Source of the DNA: Gordonia westfalica
Lineage (GTDB): Bacteria; Actinomycetota; Actinomycetes; Mycobacteriales; Mycobacteriaceae
NCBI RefSeq assembly: GCF_900105725.1
Contig: NZ_FNLM01000034.1
Location: 2,790,001 to 2,854,000 of the forward strand
Length of the DNA stretch: 64,000 nucleotides
Direction: 5' to 3'
In this document: piece by piece, positions 16,456 through 24,751 of the stretch
Position numbering within the stretch: position 1 is the first letter of the stretch
Layout of the letters: every line of letters starts with the position of its first letter
Program-made: the position numbers and the translations under genes
Notes under the pieces: model-generated
The model's input: only the letters and a program-made list of their open reading frames with translations
Databases searched by the model: none
Told to the model about the DNA's origin: nothing

Positions 16456-17193
16456 TCATGCGGCGACGCTGTGAAATATCAATCCGTCGAGTTCCACCGC
16501 AACCATCTGCGCAATGAATGCCAGGTCGATCTCGTACCCGCACGCGGGATGGTTGGCGACCCAGCCGACGATCCCCGCGTCGTCGAGGATCGTCACCGCG
16601 AGCCGCTCCGCGGCCGAACGTGCGCCGGACTCGAGCAGCTCGACCATCGGACGCATCTCGGCGGCTCCGACACACCGGTACCGGCGTCGGTAAGCCTCCT
16701 CCAGACGTTCGACGCTGATCCGGCGTTGCTGCAGGGCCGAGTCGATCACCTCGGCACCGAGTTCGACCGCCCCCTCGAGCGCCGACAAGGCGACCCCGGT
16801 GACCCGCAGGTCACGTCGGACGAGGACATCCGCGTCGTCGAGGGACCGGTTGAGAATCCGCACTCCCTTCACCGACGGACCGTGCCGTCCGCGGGGAGCG
16901 GTGACGGTGATCGTCGTGGGCGGGTCGTCGACGATGCCGTGCCACCAGGCCGCGGCCAGGCCCGACAGGATCGCCGAGGGCCCTACCGACAGCGTCGCGA
17001 TCCGGGCGGTGGTCGCGTCGGTGACGGGATGGTCGGCGAGCCGGTACAGCCGGGGACGGACCCGGACCCACTCACCTGCGGCGACCCGACGGTGCACCGA
17101 CGAGCGATCCATTCCGTGCTCCCGCGCGTCGGCTGCGGTGAGGACGCCGTCGTGTTCGAGGGCGAGAGTTCGCAGTTTCGGTGGAATATGCAC
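16456..17193 (-). CDS. AbiEi-like HTH protein with truncated DUF559-like C-terminus
   Basis: 245 residues. The N-terminus ([20 protein letters not shown] then [20 protein letters not shown]) is the helix-turn-helix of AbiEi-type antitoxin proteins. The C-terminus begins the DUF559/Vsr-like nuclease fold ([34 protein letters not shown]) but stops just after the DG motif. Relatives continue about 50 residues to a VLRFTW-type strand. The stop lies 5 bases from the palindromic repeat at 16407-16451, so the end was probably lost when that repeat formed or inserted. No partner toxin gene is adjacent, so it is not a recognisable toxin-antitoxin pair. Confidence 0.75.
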   Translation of the reverse strand: MHIPPKLRTLALEHDGVLTAADAREHGMDRSSVHRRVAAGEWVRVRPRLYRLADHPVTDATTARIATLSVGPSAILSGLAAAWWHGIVDDPPTTITVTAPRGRHGPSVKGVRILNRSLDDADVLVRRDLRVTGVALSALEGAVELGAEVIDSALQQRRISVERLEEAYRRRYRCVGAAEMRPMVELLESGARSAAERLAVTILDDAGIVGWVANHPACGYEIDLAFIAQMVAVELDGLIFHSVAA

Positions 17194-17246
17194 CTTGATT
17201 GGACGTAATCGCAGGTCGATGCGGTTCCGTCCCGATTGTCGCCGCG

Positions 17247-17295
17247 CCAGATGTCGCGAATCGTGTCGTTCGCCGCAACGATCCGCGACATCTGG
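17247..17295. repeat. 45-nt palindromic repeat, copy 2
   Basis: CCAGATGTCGCG and CGCGACATCTGG form 12-base perfect arms around a 25-base centre with ATCGT and CCGCAAC. Its core has the same ends and length as copy 1 at 16407-16451. It lies upstream of both the AbiEi-like gene and menA. Confidence 0.75.
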
Positions 17296-17338
17296 TGGGG
17301 TGGCCGGCGGGCATCCGACGTCGTGGCAGGATCGATCC

Positions 17339-18208
17339 GTGGCAACCGCATCGCAGTGGATTCAGGGCGCACGCCCCCGGACTCTCCCCAACGCCGTGGC
17401 CCCGGTGGTGGCCGGCGTCGGCGCAGCCCTTCACCACGGAGGGATTTCGTGGTGGAAGGCCGTACTCGCGCTGGCGGTGGCGATGGCGTTCATCATCGGC
17501 GTGAACTTCGCGAACGACTACTCCGACGGTGTGCGCGGCACCGACGACGACCGCGTCGGCCCGCTGCGCCTCGTCGGCTCCCGACTCGCGTCGCCCGGTT
17601 CGGTGAAGGCCGCGGCCTTCATCTGCTTCGGCATCGGCGCGGTGTGTGGTCTCGTGCTGGCGATCGCGACGGCGTGGTGGCTGGTCGTGGTGGGCGCGGT
17701 CTGCATCGCGGGCGCCTGGTTCTACACCGGCGGCAAACGGCCCTACGGCTATGCGGGTTGGGGCGAGGTCGCGGTGTTCGTGTTCTTCGGTCTGGTCGCG
17801 GTACTCGGAACCCAGTTCGCGACGTCGGATCGCGTCGACCTCGTCGGCCTCGCCTGCGCGGTCGGCGTCGGCGCGATCTCTTGCAGCGTGCTGGTCGTCA
17901 ACAATCTGCGTGACATCCCGACCGACACCGAGAGCGGCAAGATCACGCTCGCCGTCCGGCTCGGCGATGCCCGCACCCGAATCCTCTTCGCGGCGCTGCT
18001 CATGACCCCGCTGGTCATGAGCGTGGCGCTGGCGTTCGCGACGCCGTGGGCGCTCGTCGGACTGCTGGCCTTCCCACTCCTGTGGCAGGCGTACACGCCG
18101 GTCCGCACCGGAGCACAGGGGCCGGGACTGATCCCGTCGATCGGGACCACCGGCAAGGCGATGCTCGGCTGGGCCGTCGTCACCGCGGTGTCGTTGGCGC
18201 TGACCTGA
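17339..18208 (+). CDS. menA: 1,4-Dihydroxy-2-naphthoate polyprenyltransferase (menaquinone biosynthesis)
   Basis: 289 residues from GTG at 17339, after GGCAGGA. It joins dihydroxynaphthoate to a polyprenyl diphosphate in the membrane. The UbiA-family motifs [17 protein letters not shown] (about residues 56-72) and [14 protein letters not shown] bind the Mg-diphosphate. About eight or nine helices follow the usual plan. The GTG start lies 44 bases after the palindromic repeat. It is convergent with the Clp-N gene across a strong terminator. Confidence 0.94.
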   Translation: MATASQWIQGARPRTLPNAVAPVVAGVGAALHHGGISWWKAVLALAVAMAFIIGVNFANDYSDGVRGTDDDRVGPLRLVGSRLASPGSVKAAAFICFGIGAVCGLVLAIATAWWLVVVGAVCIAGAWFYTGGKRPYGYAGWGEVAVFVFFGLVAVLGTQFATSDRVDLVGLACAVGVGAISCSVLVVNNLRDIPTDTESGKITLAVRLGDARTRILFAALLMTPLVMSVALAFATPWALVGLLAFPLLWQAYTPVRTGAQGPGLIPSIGTTGKAMLGWAVVTAVSLALT

Positions 18209-18224
18209 TTCTCTTCACGCCGAG

Positions 18225-18257
18225 AGCCCGCCCCCTGCTCAGGGGGCGGGCTTCTTC
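18225..18257. terminator. Rho-independent bidirectional terminator between menA and the Clp-N gene
   Basis: AGCCCGCCCCCTG and CAGGGGGCGGGCT form a 13-bp perfect stem with a 2-base loop, followed by TTCTTC. It serves menA and, on the other strand, the Clp-N-domain gene. Confidence 0.9.
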
Positions 18258-18280
18258 ATATCTGTGCTCGCTCGTCCGGG

Positions 18281-19159
18281 TCAGACCTCGGCGTCGACCT
18301 CGGGCAGGCTCGCCCAGACGGCGGCCTTGAGTTCGTCTGCGGTGGTGGCGGATTCGATCAGCGTCCGCGAGGCGTCGTCGGCGGTGTCGATGATGCCGAG
18401 CAGCAGGTACTCACCGCGGAGGTGACGGTCGCCGCGTTCGCGGGCGATCTCGACCGCCCGGGCGAACACCGAGCGGGTGTCCGACGCGAAGCGAGGTCGG
18501 TTGCCGCGCCCGCGCGGACCGCGACGCCCGCGGCCCGGCTCCCAGGGGCCCTCGTCGCCGGCGAACGGTCCGCCGGGGCCGAACGGGCCGGGACCATAAC
18601 CGCCCGGGCCGAACCCACCGGGACCGAAACCGCCGGGACCCTCGGGGCCGAAACCCTCCGGCCCGCAATCGGGACGGGGTCCGCGAGCACGGTGCGGTCC
18701 GTGACCGTGTCCGTGCCGGCGTCCGTGTCCTCGGCCTCGTCCGCGACCTCCGTCGGGACCTCCCCTGCGACCCGCGCCGCGTCCGGGGCGTTCGCCCCAG
18801 CCGTCGGACAGATCCTCACCGAAGCGTCCGCGGACCGCTTCGCGCACCTTGTCGAGGTCGATCCCGATGCTGCGCAGCGCTTCTCGGTCCTCCTCGTAAC
18901 GCCTGCGGGCCGACTCGTCGTTCGTGTCCGTCGCCTCGGCCTGGTCGGCATGCTCATCGTGGTACTTGCGCACCACTTCCCGAGCCGACGCCAGGTTCAG
19001 TCCCTGGTCCGCCAGGATGGTGAACAGCGGACTCCGGGCGTTGCAGAGCATGCCCAGGATCAGGTGGTCGTTGCCCAGTTGCCGATGTCCGAGGTCGGCG
19101 GCCTCCTGCGTGGCGAAGGCCAGCAGCATCTTGTCATCACGAGAGATTCGTTCGAACAT
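18281..19159 (-). CDS. Clp N-domain protein with Gly/His/Pro-rich linker
   Basis: 292 residues. Residues 1-75 (MFERISRDDKMLLAFATQEA, LGNDHLILGMLCN) are a Clp_N repeat like the substrate/adaptor domain of ClpC. A second, shorter Clp_N half (ASDTRSVFARAVEIARERG, GEYLLLGIIDTADDASRTLI) ends the protein. Between them lie about 100 residues of low complexity: RG repeats, a His-Gly run, and repeated GFGPGG units. No ATPase domain is present, so it is a stand-alone adaptor-like or chaperone-associated protein. AGGAGACAAGA precedes the ATG at 19159, which lies inside the end of the upstream HTH gene, so the two genes form one operon. Confidence 0.85.
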   Translation of the reverse strand: MFERISRDDKMLLAFATQEAADLGHRQLGNDHLILGMLCNARSPLFTILADQGLNLASAREVVRKYHDEHADQAEATDTNDESARRRYEEDREALRSIGIDLDKVREAVRGRFGEDLSDGWGERPGRGAGRRGGPDGGRGRGRGHGRRHGHGHGPHRARGPRPDCGPEGFGPEGPGGFGPGGFGPGGYGPGPFGPGGPFAGDEGPWEPGRGRRGPRGRGNRPRFASDTRSVFARAVEIARERGDRHLRGEYLLLGIIDTADDASRTLIESATTADELKAAVWASLPEVDAEV

Positions 19160-19433
19160 TCTTGTCTCCTTCGGGCCCGCCTTCGCGGACCTCACGTTGT
19201 GAGTGCTTCTGATGCACGGCCTGCCGGCTGATCTGCAGTACTTCTGCGATCGACTGCCAACTCCATCCATTGGCGCGAGCATTGGCGACCTGCACTTCTT
19301 CGAGTCGGTCAGCCAACGTGCGCAGCGCCCGAACCGCTGCGAGGCCCTTCGCGGGGTCGCTGCTCGCGGCATCTCCGGCGAGGTCAGCGCCCTGGGCGTC
19401 GTCCGGCGTTTCGGTCTTCTGGCCGTCGTGCAT
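19137..19433 (-). CDS. Helix-turn-helix regulator paired with the Clp-N protein
   Basis: 98 residues. After an acidic N-terminus, the segment LADRLEEVQVANARANGWSW then QSIAEVLQISRQAVHQKHS is a clear helix-turn-helix. The protein overlaps the Clp-N gene by 23 bases. Its ATG lies about 7 bases from the -10 box of the promoter at 19440-19468, so the message may be leaderless. The palindrome in that promoter suggests autorepression of the pair. Confidence 0.82.
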   Translation of the reverse strand: MHDGQKTETPDDAQGADLAGDAASSDPAKGLAAVRALRTLADRLEEVQVANARANGWSWQSIAEVLQISRQAVHQKHSQREVREGGPEGDKNVRTNLS

Positions 19434-19439
19434 GGTGTC

Positions 19440-19468
19440 AGGTTATGTTGACATCTCGACGTTGTCAA
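19440..19468 (-). promoter_or_regulatory. Sigma70-type promoter with overlapping palindromic operator for the HTH/Clp-N operon
   Basis: Read on the minus strand, TTGACA (19468-19463), a 17-base spacer and TAACCT (19445-19440) form a near-consensus promoter ending about 7 bases before the ATG at 19433. TTGACA and TGTCAA at 19448-19468 are inverted half sites with a 9-base spacer on top of the -35 box and spacer. A third similar half site, TTGTTGAC, begins at 19472. Confidence 0.72.
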
Positions 19469-19561
19469 GAATTGTTGACGACCCCGACCGCCTGTGGATG
19501 GCTGCACATCGACCAGTCCGCGAGTCGGCTAGCATGCAACAAACTGCGGGGGGAGTTTGCG

Positions 19562-19870
19562 ATGACAACGAGGGTTGATCCGGAAGAGTTGCGGGAAGCA
19601 GCTACCAAGTTTGCGCCGGCGGTCGCCTTTGGGCCGGTGTGGCCACCTTCGATGTCTACCGCCGGGCGCGCGGTCACCTTCGCGGCTGCGGGTGTAGACC
19701 AACTCGACACCGGGACAGCACTTTCCGAGACAAAGACATCCCTGCTGTCTGCGTTGGCCACACTCGGCGGTCGCAAGGCTGCCTGGGAGTCGATCCTCAA
19801 CGAGTCCGCTGACGCCTATGAGGGAACCGATGTCACTGCGGCCAAACGACTTGCCGGTCTAGTGTCCTGA
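19562..19870 (+). pseudogene. EspC-like type VII secretion substrate, C-terminal tail cut off by an IS630 element
   Basis: 102 residues as read. DPEELREAATKFAPAV and the later helix are like the EspC family of ESX-secreted proteins. YEGTD at residues 86-90 fits the YxxxD export signal. A GGGGGGAG site precedes the ATG. The IS630 element at 19862-20993 adds two codons (VS) and a stop after Leu100. Joining the flanks across one TA gives the frame back: GDLNRPLPGQPG and a TGA at 21032-21034 that overlaps the ATG of the large WXG protein. So the intact gene had about 112 codons and was coupled to its partner. The shortened product may still be made. Confidence 0.78.
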
Positions 19871-20950
19871 GTCATTAATTCGTGTGCAGTAGTGGGCGAT
19901 GGAGTCGAGGATCTGGTCAGCGGTCTTGACCCACACGTAGGGGCGGGGGTTGTCGTTCCAGGTCTCGATCCACGCTCTGATGTCGGCATTGAGTGCTCGT
20001 ACGGTGCGGTGGGTGGAGCGTTGGAGTTTCTTGGTGGTCAGTTCGGCGAACCAGCGTTCGACGAGGTTCATCCAGGATGAGCTGGTGGGGGTGAAGTGGA
20101 CAACAAACCGCGGGTGCGCGGTCAGCCATCGCTTGACCGCGGGTGTCTTGTGGGTGGAGGCATTGTCCATGACCAGGTGGACGTCGAGCTCGTCGGGTAC
20201 CTCGGCGTCGATCTTGCGGAGGAATCCGATGAATTCCGTTGCGCGATGCCGTGAGTGAAGCGAACCGATGACTTTGCCCGACGCGATGTCCAACGCCGCG
20301 TACAGGCTGGAGGTGCCGTTGCGCACGTAGTCGTGGCTGGCCCGTTGCGGGGTGCCCGGGAGCATGGGAAAGATCGGCTGGGTGCGATCGAGCGCTTGGA
20401 TCTGGGTCTTCTCGTCAACGCAGAGCACCAGGGCACGTTCGGGTGGGTTCATGTAGAGCCCGACGACGTCGCGGACCTTTTCGGTGAACATGGGATCTTT
20501 CGACAGCTTCCACGAATCCTGTTTGTGTGGAGCCAATCCGAACGCTCTCCATACACGCGAAACAGTTGACTGCGACATGTCGAGATGCTCAGCCATCGAC
20601 CGAGTCGACCAGTGTGTCGCATTCTTCGGAGTGGTCTCGAGAGTTGCGGTGATCAGGTCTTTGATCTGCTCGTCGCCGACGGTTCGAGGTCGCCCGGGCC
20701 GGGGTTCGTCGAGCAACCCCTCGCAGCGGTGCTCGACGAACCGGCCTCGCCATCGCCGCACGGTACCTCGGTTGAGGCCGAGTCGTTGTGCCACTTCGGT
20801 ATTCGACCCGCCATCTGCGGCAGCGAGAACGATTCGTGATCGCATCGCCAAACCCGAGGCCGTCGTTCGCCGACGCGCCCACCCTTCGAGCTCACGGCGC
20901 TCGTCATCGGTCAGAACAATATCCACTGCTCGCGGACCCCGGGTTGCCAT
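19859..20950 (-). CDS. IS630-family transposase
   Basis: About 363 residues from ATG at 20950; an ATG at 20965 adds five. The N-terminus holds an HTH_29/winged-helix pair (SNTEVAQRLGLNRGTVRRWR and STVSRVWRAFGLAPHK). The DDE triad is visible as CVDEKT, VMDNASTHKT and NLVERWFAEL. The coding frame runs through the terminal inverted repeat, and the TAG stop is completed by the target TA and one host base. Length and motifs look intact, so it may be active. Confidence 0.93.
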   Translation of the reverse strand: MATRGPRAVDIVLTDDERRELEGWARRRTTASGLAMRSRIVLAAADGGSNTEVAQRLGLNRGTVRRWRGRFVEHRCEGLLDEPRPGRPRTVGDEQIKDLITATLETTPKNATHWSTRSMAEHLDMSQSTVSRVWRAFGLAPHKQDSWKLSKDPMFTEKVRDVVGLYMNPPERALVLCVDEKTQIQALDRTQPIFPMLPGTPQRASHDYVRNGTSSLYAALDIASGKVIGSLHSRHRATEFIGFLRKIDAEVPDELDVHLVMDNASTHKTPAVKRWLTAHPRFVVHFTPTSSSWMNLVERWFAELTTKKLQRSTHRTVRALNADIRAWIETWNDNPRPYVWVKTADQILDSIAHYCTRINDSGH

Positions 20951-20993
20951 TCCCCAGTCTATCAACCGAATGACAATTAATGACTCAGGACAC
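19862..20993. mobile_element. IS630-family insertion sequence
   Basis: The inverted ends begin GTGTCCTGAGTCATTAATT on the left and end with its complement on the right (AATTAATGACTCAGGACAC). TA dinucleotides flank both ends (19860-19861 and 20994-20995), the target duplication typical of IS630/Tc1-mariner elements. One transposase gene fills it on the minus strand. Removing the element plus one TA restores the EspC-like frame exactly. Confidence 0.93.
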
Positions 20994-21033
20994 TAGGCGA
21001 CTTGAACCGGCCGCTTCCGGGTCAGCCCGGCTG

Positions 21034-23454
21034 ATGGTCTACCCCACCCGGTCGATCGTCGCCGAGCTCAACTTCGACAAGATGACGACGCTCGCTCAGG
21101 AACTGAACAGCTACGCCGAACACACCGCATCCGACGCCCAGACCACACGGGACACCATCACCAGGCTGGACTGGTCCGGCGGCGCGAAGAACGCCGCGGA
21201 AACTCGCGCCCACAGGGAACACGCCCAACTGATGCGGGTGTCGGCAACCTTCACCTCCCTCGCCGATGCCATCACCACCGGGCACACCGATTTGTCGTCC
21301 TTGGCAGGCGACCTGAAGCTGACCGCAACGGCCTATGAGGCAAACGATTACTCGGTGGCGGACAACTGGAAGGTCACCGACTCATACAACTATGCGCTTG
21401 CCGAATCCGCGGCCGCCGGAGACGACGAGCAACTCACCGCACTCGAAACGTTGAAGGCCACCCGTGCGCGGATCGCCGAGAACGCGACCCTCTGGATGGA
21501 GCGGGTTGCAAGAGATTTCGACACGGCCGATACCGACACCGCGGCAGCGATCCGGGGTGCAAACGGCGTGCTCGACCAATTAACGCCTCCCGCAGCAGGT
21601 TTGAGTGCCGGTGGCGCAGCGAAGATCCTGGACAATTGGGAAGGCGGCCGTGGCCTGTCGCAGGAACAGATGTATGCGCTCGCCGCCGCCGGAAACCTGA
21701 CACCTGAGCAGCTACAGGCCCTGCACGCAGGCCTGCCCGTGAACATCCCCCAAGGTCAATACGATTTCCTCCGGACACTCTTCCGTGGCATGGATGGCAT
21801 GTCCGTCGACGAGATCGCCGGGCTCGGGGCCACCGGGGAGCAGGGCGCCGCTGTTCGGAATCTGCTCTCCAACGGAATGCAGATCATGAGCAATCCGTCT
21901 GTGTCCACCGACGCCGGTGACGCCGGCGGAATGGCGGTCCTGCCGACGAACGTGGCGTCGCTCTTGACCGAGAAGCTGCACACCGGGACCGCGAAGAAGC
22001 GGGACTACGACAACCACACGACCTTCGAGTACCCGCACGTTCCTCGAATCGACGAATTCGAGAAGCTGGTGGGGCTACTCGAGTCCGGCGATCCTGCACT
22101 ACGCATGGGTACCGACATCGATCGCGGAATCTTGAAGCAGGCGAGCGAGATCGCGGAAGCCTCACGTTCCGGAAGGATCGCAGGCGCGGGCGAAGAACTG
22201 ACAGACACCCACGACGTACTGAACCGCGCACTCGCTCTGGCGTCGGCCGACACCACTGCGGTTCGGGACTTCACCGTCGGCGCCGAAGCGATGAACGTGA
22301 CGTACGCGGATGGGCGTCAGTTCGACGCAGATCGACACCTGGACGCCCTGTTCGCCTACCAATGGGGAGACTCACAAGGCGGAATCAGCGACATGTACAA
22401 GTGGCTGGGTCAGAACGCCGGAAACCCCGACAACACCTTCGCGGCATTCAAAGCCGCGGACACCGCGAGCGCGCTCGGCCAGTACTTCGGGGATTCGTCC
22501 AATGTGGAGATCGGTCGTGACCTCGGCCAGTCCAGTCCGTTGTTGACGCAGACGCTGGCCACCTCGCTCGCACCTTTCCTCGCCGATTTCGCGGGAGCAC
22601 ATCAACCGGGGACGCCGACCGAGTTCCCGCTCTTCGGTGGCGAGAAACTGACACCAGGAGAACTGAAGAACCTGTTCATGGCTCTCAACTCGGACCCGAC
22701 CGCCGCCGGTGTCATCAACCGAGCCGGAGCCGAATGGCAGTTCTACATGGCGTATTCCGCCGGCATGGATCCCGACGCCGCCTCACTCGGTAACGCAGCC
22801 GGTGTCCTTCAGGACGCGATGAAAGACGGAATGGAAGCCCAGATTGACTATCTCAAGAAGGAAGGGCTCGACGACTACGCCGAGCAGATGAGGGTGGCAG
22901 CAGCAGGTCGAAACATCCTTGCCGCGATACCGAACGTCGGAGCACCGCTGAATGCCATGATGCCGGTGGGAACACTGGAGGAACTTCTGTTCGGGCCCGC
23001 TCCGGACTACGACTCGATGTCGACAGACGAGATCAACGCACTCACCCAACTCAGAGCAGAGACACTCGCCGACCCGGATGTCACCAAGTTCGCGATCTTC
23101 GCCGGAATGGTTGCCGAGAACCCTGAGCTACGGCACCAATACCCAGAATGGTTCGATGAGCACGGACATCCGAGTTGGGATGCTGTACATGGTCATTCAG
23201 AGAAGGAACTGACTCCGCGCGAACGGGCCGCGTTGACCCCCGAGGAACGGAAAGCCTATGAGCTCGCAGATGCTGACCGAGAAAGCCGGCTGAACGCCTG
23301 GCGGGACTTTGTGAATCAGTCTGACCAGTACAACCGTTGGGACTCCCATCACGATGATGGAGTCGAGGAACCGGACGAGCCGGGCGAAGCGACCGAGCAC
23401 GCTGCACCAGATCCATCGATGTTGTCAATCCCCGGACTCGGAGGGCCGGCTTGA
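21034..23454 (+). CDS. Large WXG-type putative type VII secretion substrate (806 residues)
   Basis: Residues 1-110 look like a WXG100 helical hairpin: WSG at residues 47-49 and YEAND (YxxxD export signal) at 101-105. A long helical, TPR-like region follows, and the last 170 or so residues form a separate part with FGPAPDYDSMSTDEINALTQ, PEWFDEHGHPSWDAVHG, an EERKAYE helix and an acidic tail. I chose the ATG at 21034, which overlaps the stop of the restored EspC-like gene (TGATG); frame upstream of it lies in IS sequence. The stop overlaps the TTG start of the lipoprotein gene. The function of the C-terminal part is unknown. The EspC-like partner suggests export as a heterodimer; no ESX core genes are in view. 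Confidence 0.82.
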   Translation: MVYPTRSIVAELNFDKMTTLAQELNSYAEHTASDAQTTRDTITRLDWSGGAKNAAETRAHREHAQLMRVSATFTSLADAITTGHTDLSSLAGDLKLTATAYEANDYSVADNWKVTDSYNYALAESAAAGDDEQLTALETLKATRARIAENATLWMERVARDFDTADTDTAAAIRGANGVLDQLTPPAAGLSAGGAAKILDNWEGGRGLSQEQMYALAAAGNLTPEQLQALHAGLPVNIPQGQYDFLRTLFRGMDGMSVDEIAGLGATGEQGAAVRNLLSNGMQIMSNPSVSTDAGDAGGMAVLPTNVASLLTEKLHTGTAKKRDYDNHTTFEYPHVPRIDEFEKLVGLLESGDPALRMGTDIDRGILKQASEIAEASRSGRIAGAGEELTDTHDVLNRALALASADTTAVRDFTVGAEAMNVTYADGRQFDADRHLDALFAYQWGDSQGGISDMYKWLGQNAGNPDNTFAAFKAADTASALGQYFGDSSNVEIGRDLGQSSPLLTQTLATSLAPFLADFAGAHQPGTPTEFPLFGGEKLTPGELKNLFMALNSDPTAAGVINRAGAEWQFYMAYSAGMDPDAASLGNAAGVLQDAMKDGMEAQIDYLKKEGLDDYAEQMRVAAAGRNILAAIPNVGAPLNAMMPVGTLEELLFGPAPDYDSMSTDEINALTQLRAETLADPDVTKFAIFAGMVAENPELRHQYPEWFDEHGHPSWDAVHGHSEKELTPRERAALTPEERKAYELADADRESRLNAWRDFVNQSDQYNRWDSHHDDGVEEPDEPGEATEHAAPDPSMLSIPGLGGPA
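22965..23110 (+). repeat. Direct repeat 1 of the recombining cassette (partner 24268-24413)
   Basis: This 146-base stretch inside the large gene recurs at 24268-24413 with about three differences by eye. It encodes the GTLEELLFGPAPDYDSMSTD region. Similarity drops sharply at the left end and slowly at the right, where the proteins diverge. Confidence 0.88.
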
Positions 23455-24155
23455 ACGCACACAAGATCCTGGTGACTCTCGCGGTCTGCGCCCTGCTCCT
23501 CCTTCAGGGGACGGCTTGCTCCACGTCGGATACAGCTCCCACGCCGCGCGCGTCTCAGTCCACTGCGACGGATGCACCGACACCCGAAGACCACCCCTTC
23601 CAGTGGGTTAGTTCCGACTTTGTGGACCTGAACAGTCCGGACGGCACATTCGTGCGAGGAATTGTCGAGACCAATTTCCTTCTGATGGCAACTCACGACC
23701 ACGATGTCGTTCCGCCCGGCTATCTGGAGGCCACCAACGACAAGAGGCCCATACGCGAGCTCTACGACAATGATAAGAAGCCTGGAATCCCTCCTGGAAC
23801 CATCTACTTCGCAGTGATCCGATTTCCGCCAATTCTCGGCGGGCCTACCCCCACGCCAGCCCCACCAGAGACATCAGAGATCGGCCGAGCGGCAGTATGC
23901 TATTCGGTAGATCCGGTCAGGTTCGGATTCGAGCCACACCTGAACTTCACCTACAAACGCGTCGGAAAGGCGCCCCCTTCCGATCAAAGTGGCCCTGGCA
24001 ATCAGCCAACTGTGAATGTGTTCGGCGACTGGGAGCTGGCAGCGTACGGGATACCCAACAAAGACGACCGCGCGGCTTGCGCGAAAGCTTCCGTCTCCGA
24101 AGTCAAGCCGCTCGATAGCAAGCCGAGCCCTGGTTGGCCGCTACAAGCTGACTGA
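23451..24155 (+). CDS. Lipoprotein downstream of the WXG-type protein, intact copy
   Basis: 234 residues from TTG at 23451, which overlaps the stop of the large gene (TTGA). The signal peptide ends in GTAC with lipidated Cys23. The mature part has FQWVSSDFVDL, DGTFVRGIVETNFLLMATHDH, DVVPPGYLEAT, EIGRAAVCYSVDP and VNVFGDWEL. I do not recognise the family. It is tightly linked to the secreted-type protein, and a second, frameshifted copy follows another copy of that protein's C-terminus. This is the pattern of an effector/immunity or effector/receptor pair, but no activity is shown. Confidence 0.8.
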   Translation: MNAHKILVTLAVCALLLLQGTACSTSDTAPTPRASQSTATDAPTPEDHPFQWVSSDFVDLNSPDGTFVRGIVETNFLLMATHDHDVVPPGYLEATNDKRPIRELYDNDKKPGIPPGTIYFAVIRFPPILGGPTPTPAPPETSEIGRAAVCYSVDPVRFGFEPHLNFTYKRVGKAPPSDQSGPGNQPTVNVFGDWELAAYGIPNKDDRAACAKASVSEVKPLDSKPSPGWPLQAD

Positions 24156-24178
24156 AAGCCAGTACAAGAGGGCAACTC

Positions 24179-24751
24179 ATGTCAGACGAACTCAACGGCC
24201 TGAAGCCTCACGTCGTCATTGCTGGGCTGAAGTCATTCCCTGGCGCAACCCTGAATCCCATGATGGGGGTGGGAACACTGGAGGAACTGCTGTTCGGGCC
24301 CGCTCCGGACTACGACTCGATGTCGACAGACGAGATCAACGCACTCACCCAACTCAGAGCAGAGACACTCGCCGACCCGGATGTCACCATGTTCGCGATC
24401 TTCGCCGGCATGGCCGCTGCCGACCCCGGACTTCGACCGGAACATCCGGAATGGTTCGACGAAAACGGAAATCCCAGTTGGGAAGCCATTCACGGCAACG
24501 ACGGGCCCACGCTGAGCGAACGCGCCTCGATGACGCCGGCCGAGCGCGAGGCCTACCATCGTGAAGTGTCGCTCGACGATAGGCAACTGAGTGCTTGGCG
24601 CAGGTTCGTCAACGAGTCGACGCACTTCGGTCGGTGGGACCAACACCACGACGATGGGTTCGAGATGCCTGACACTCCGGGAGCACCCTCCGACGAAGCC
24701 CAAGAAGACCCTGCGATTCTTCACGTTCCTGGAACTAAGGGGCCACGATGA
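24179..24751 (+). CDS. Chimeric orphan C-terminal cassette of the large WXG-type protein
   Basis: 190 residues. The first 26 or so (MSDELNGLKPHVVIAGLKSF) match the start of the small ORF at 25479 (MTDELKDLKPHIIAALKS). From about residue 28 on, the sequence is the C-terminal region of the large protein: FGPAPDYDSMSTDEINALTQ is identical, and the last 100 residues diverge (PEHPEWFDENGNPSWEAIHG). At DNA level 24268-24413 is nearly identical to 22965-23110. The join occurs at CTGAATCCCATGATG. There is no WXG domain and no export signal, so it resembles an orphan toxin tip used as a donor cassette. Its stop overlaps the start of the second lipoprotein (ATGA). Confidence 0.8.
   Translation: MSDELNGLKPHVVIAGLKSFPGATLNPMMGVGTLEELLFGPAPDYDSMSTDEINALTQLRAETLADPDVTMFAIFAGMAAADPGLRPEHPEWFDENGNPSWEAIHGNDGPTLSERASMTPAEREAYHREVSLDDRQLSAWRRFVNESTHFGRWDQHHDDGFEMPDTPGAPSDEAQEDPAILHVPGTKGPR
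24268..24413 (+). repeat. Direct repeat 2 of the recombining cassette (partner 22965-23110)
   Basis: Second copy of the 146-base repeat, now placed after a start region taken from a different small gene. It marks the conserved entry point of the orphan cassette. Confidence 0.88.

Noticed and set aside
16456..17193. Toxin-antitoxin pair
   Set aside because: Only the AbiEi-like part is present; no AbiEii-type nucleotidyltransferase gene lies next to it.
18225..18257. Part of a palindromic repeat family
   Set aside because: The stem is followed by a T-rich run and lies between convergent genes, so a normal terminator explains it.
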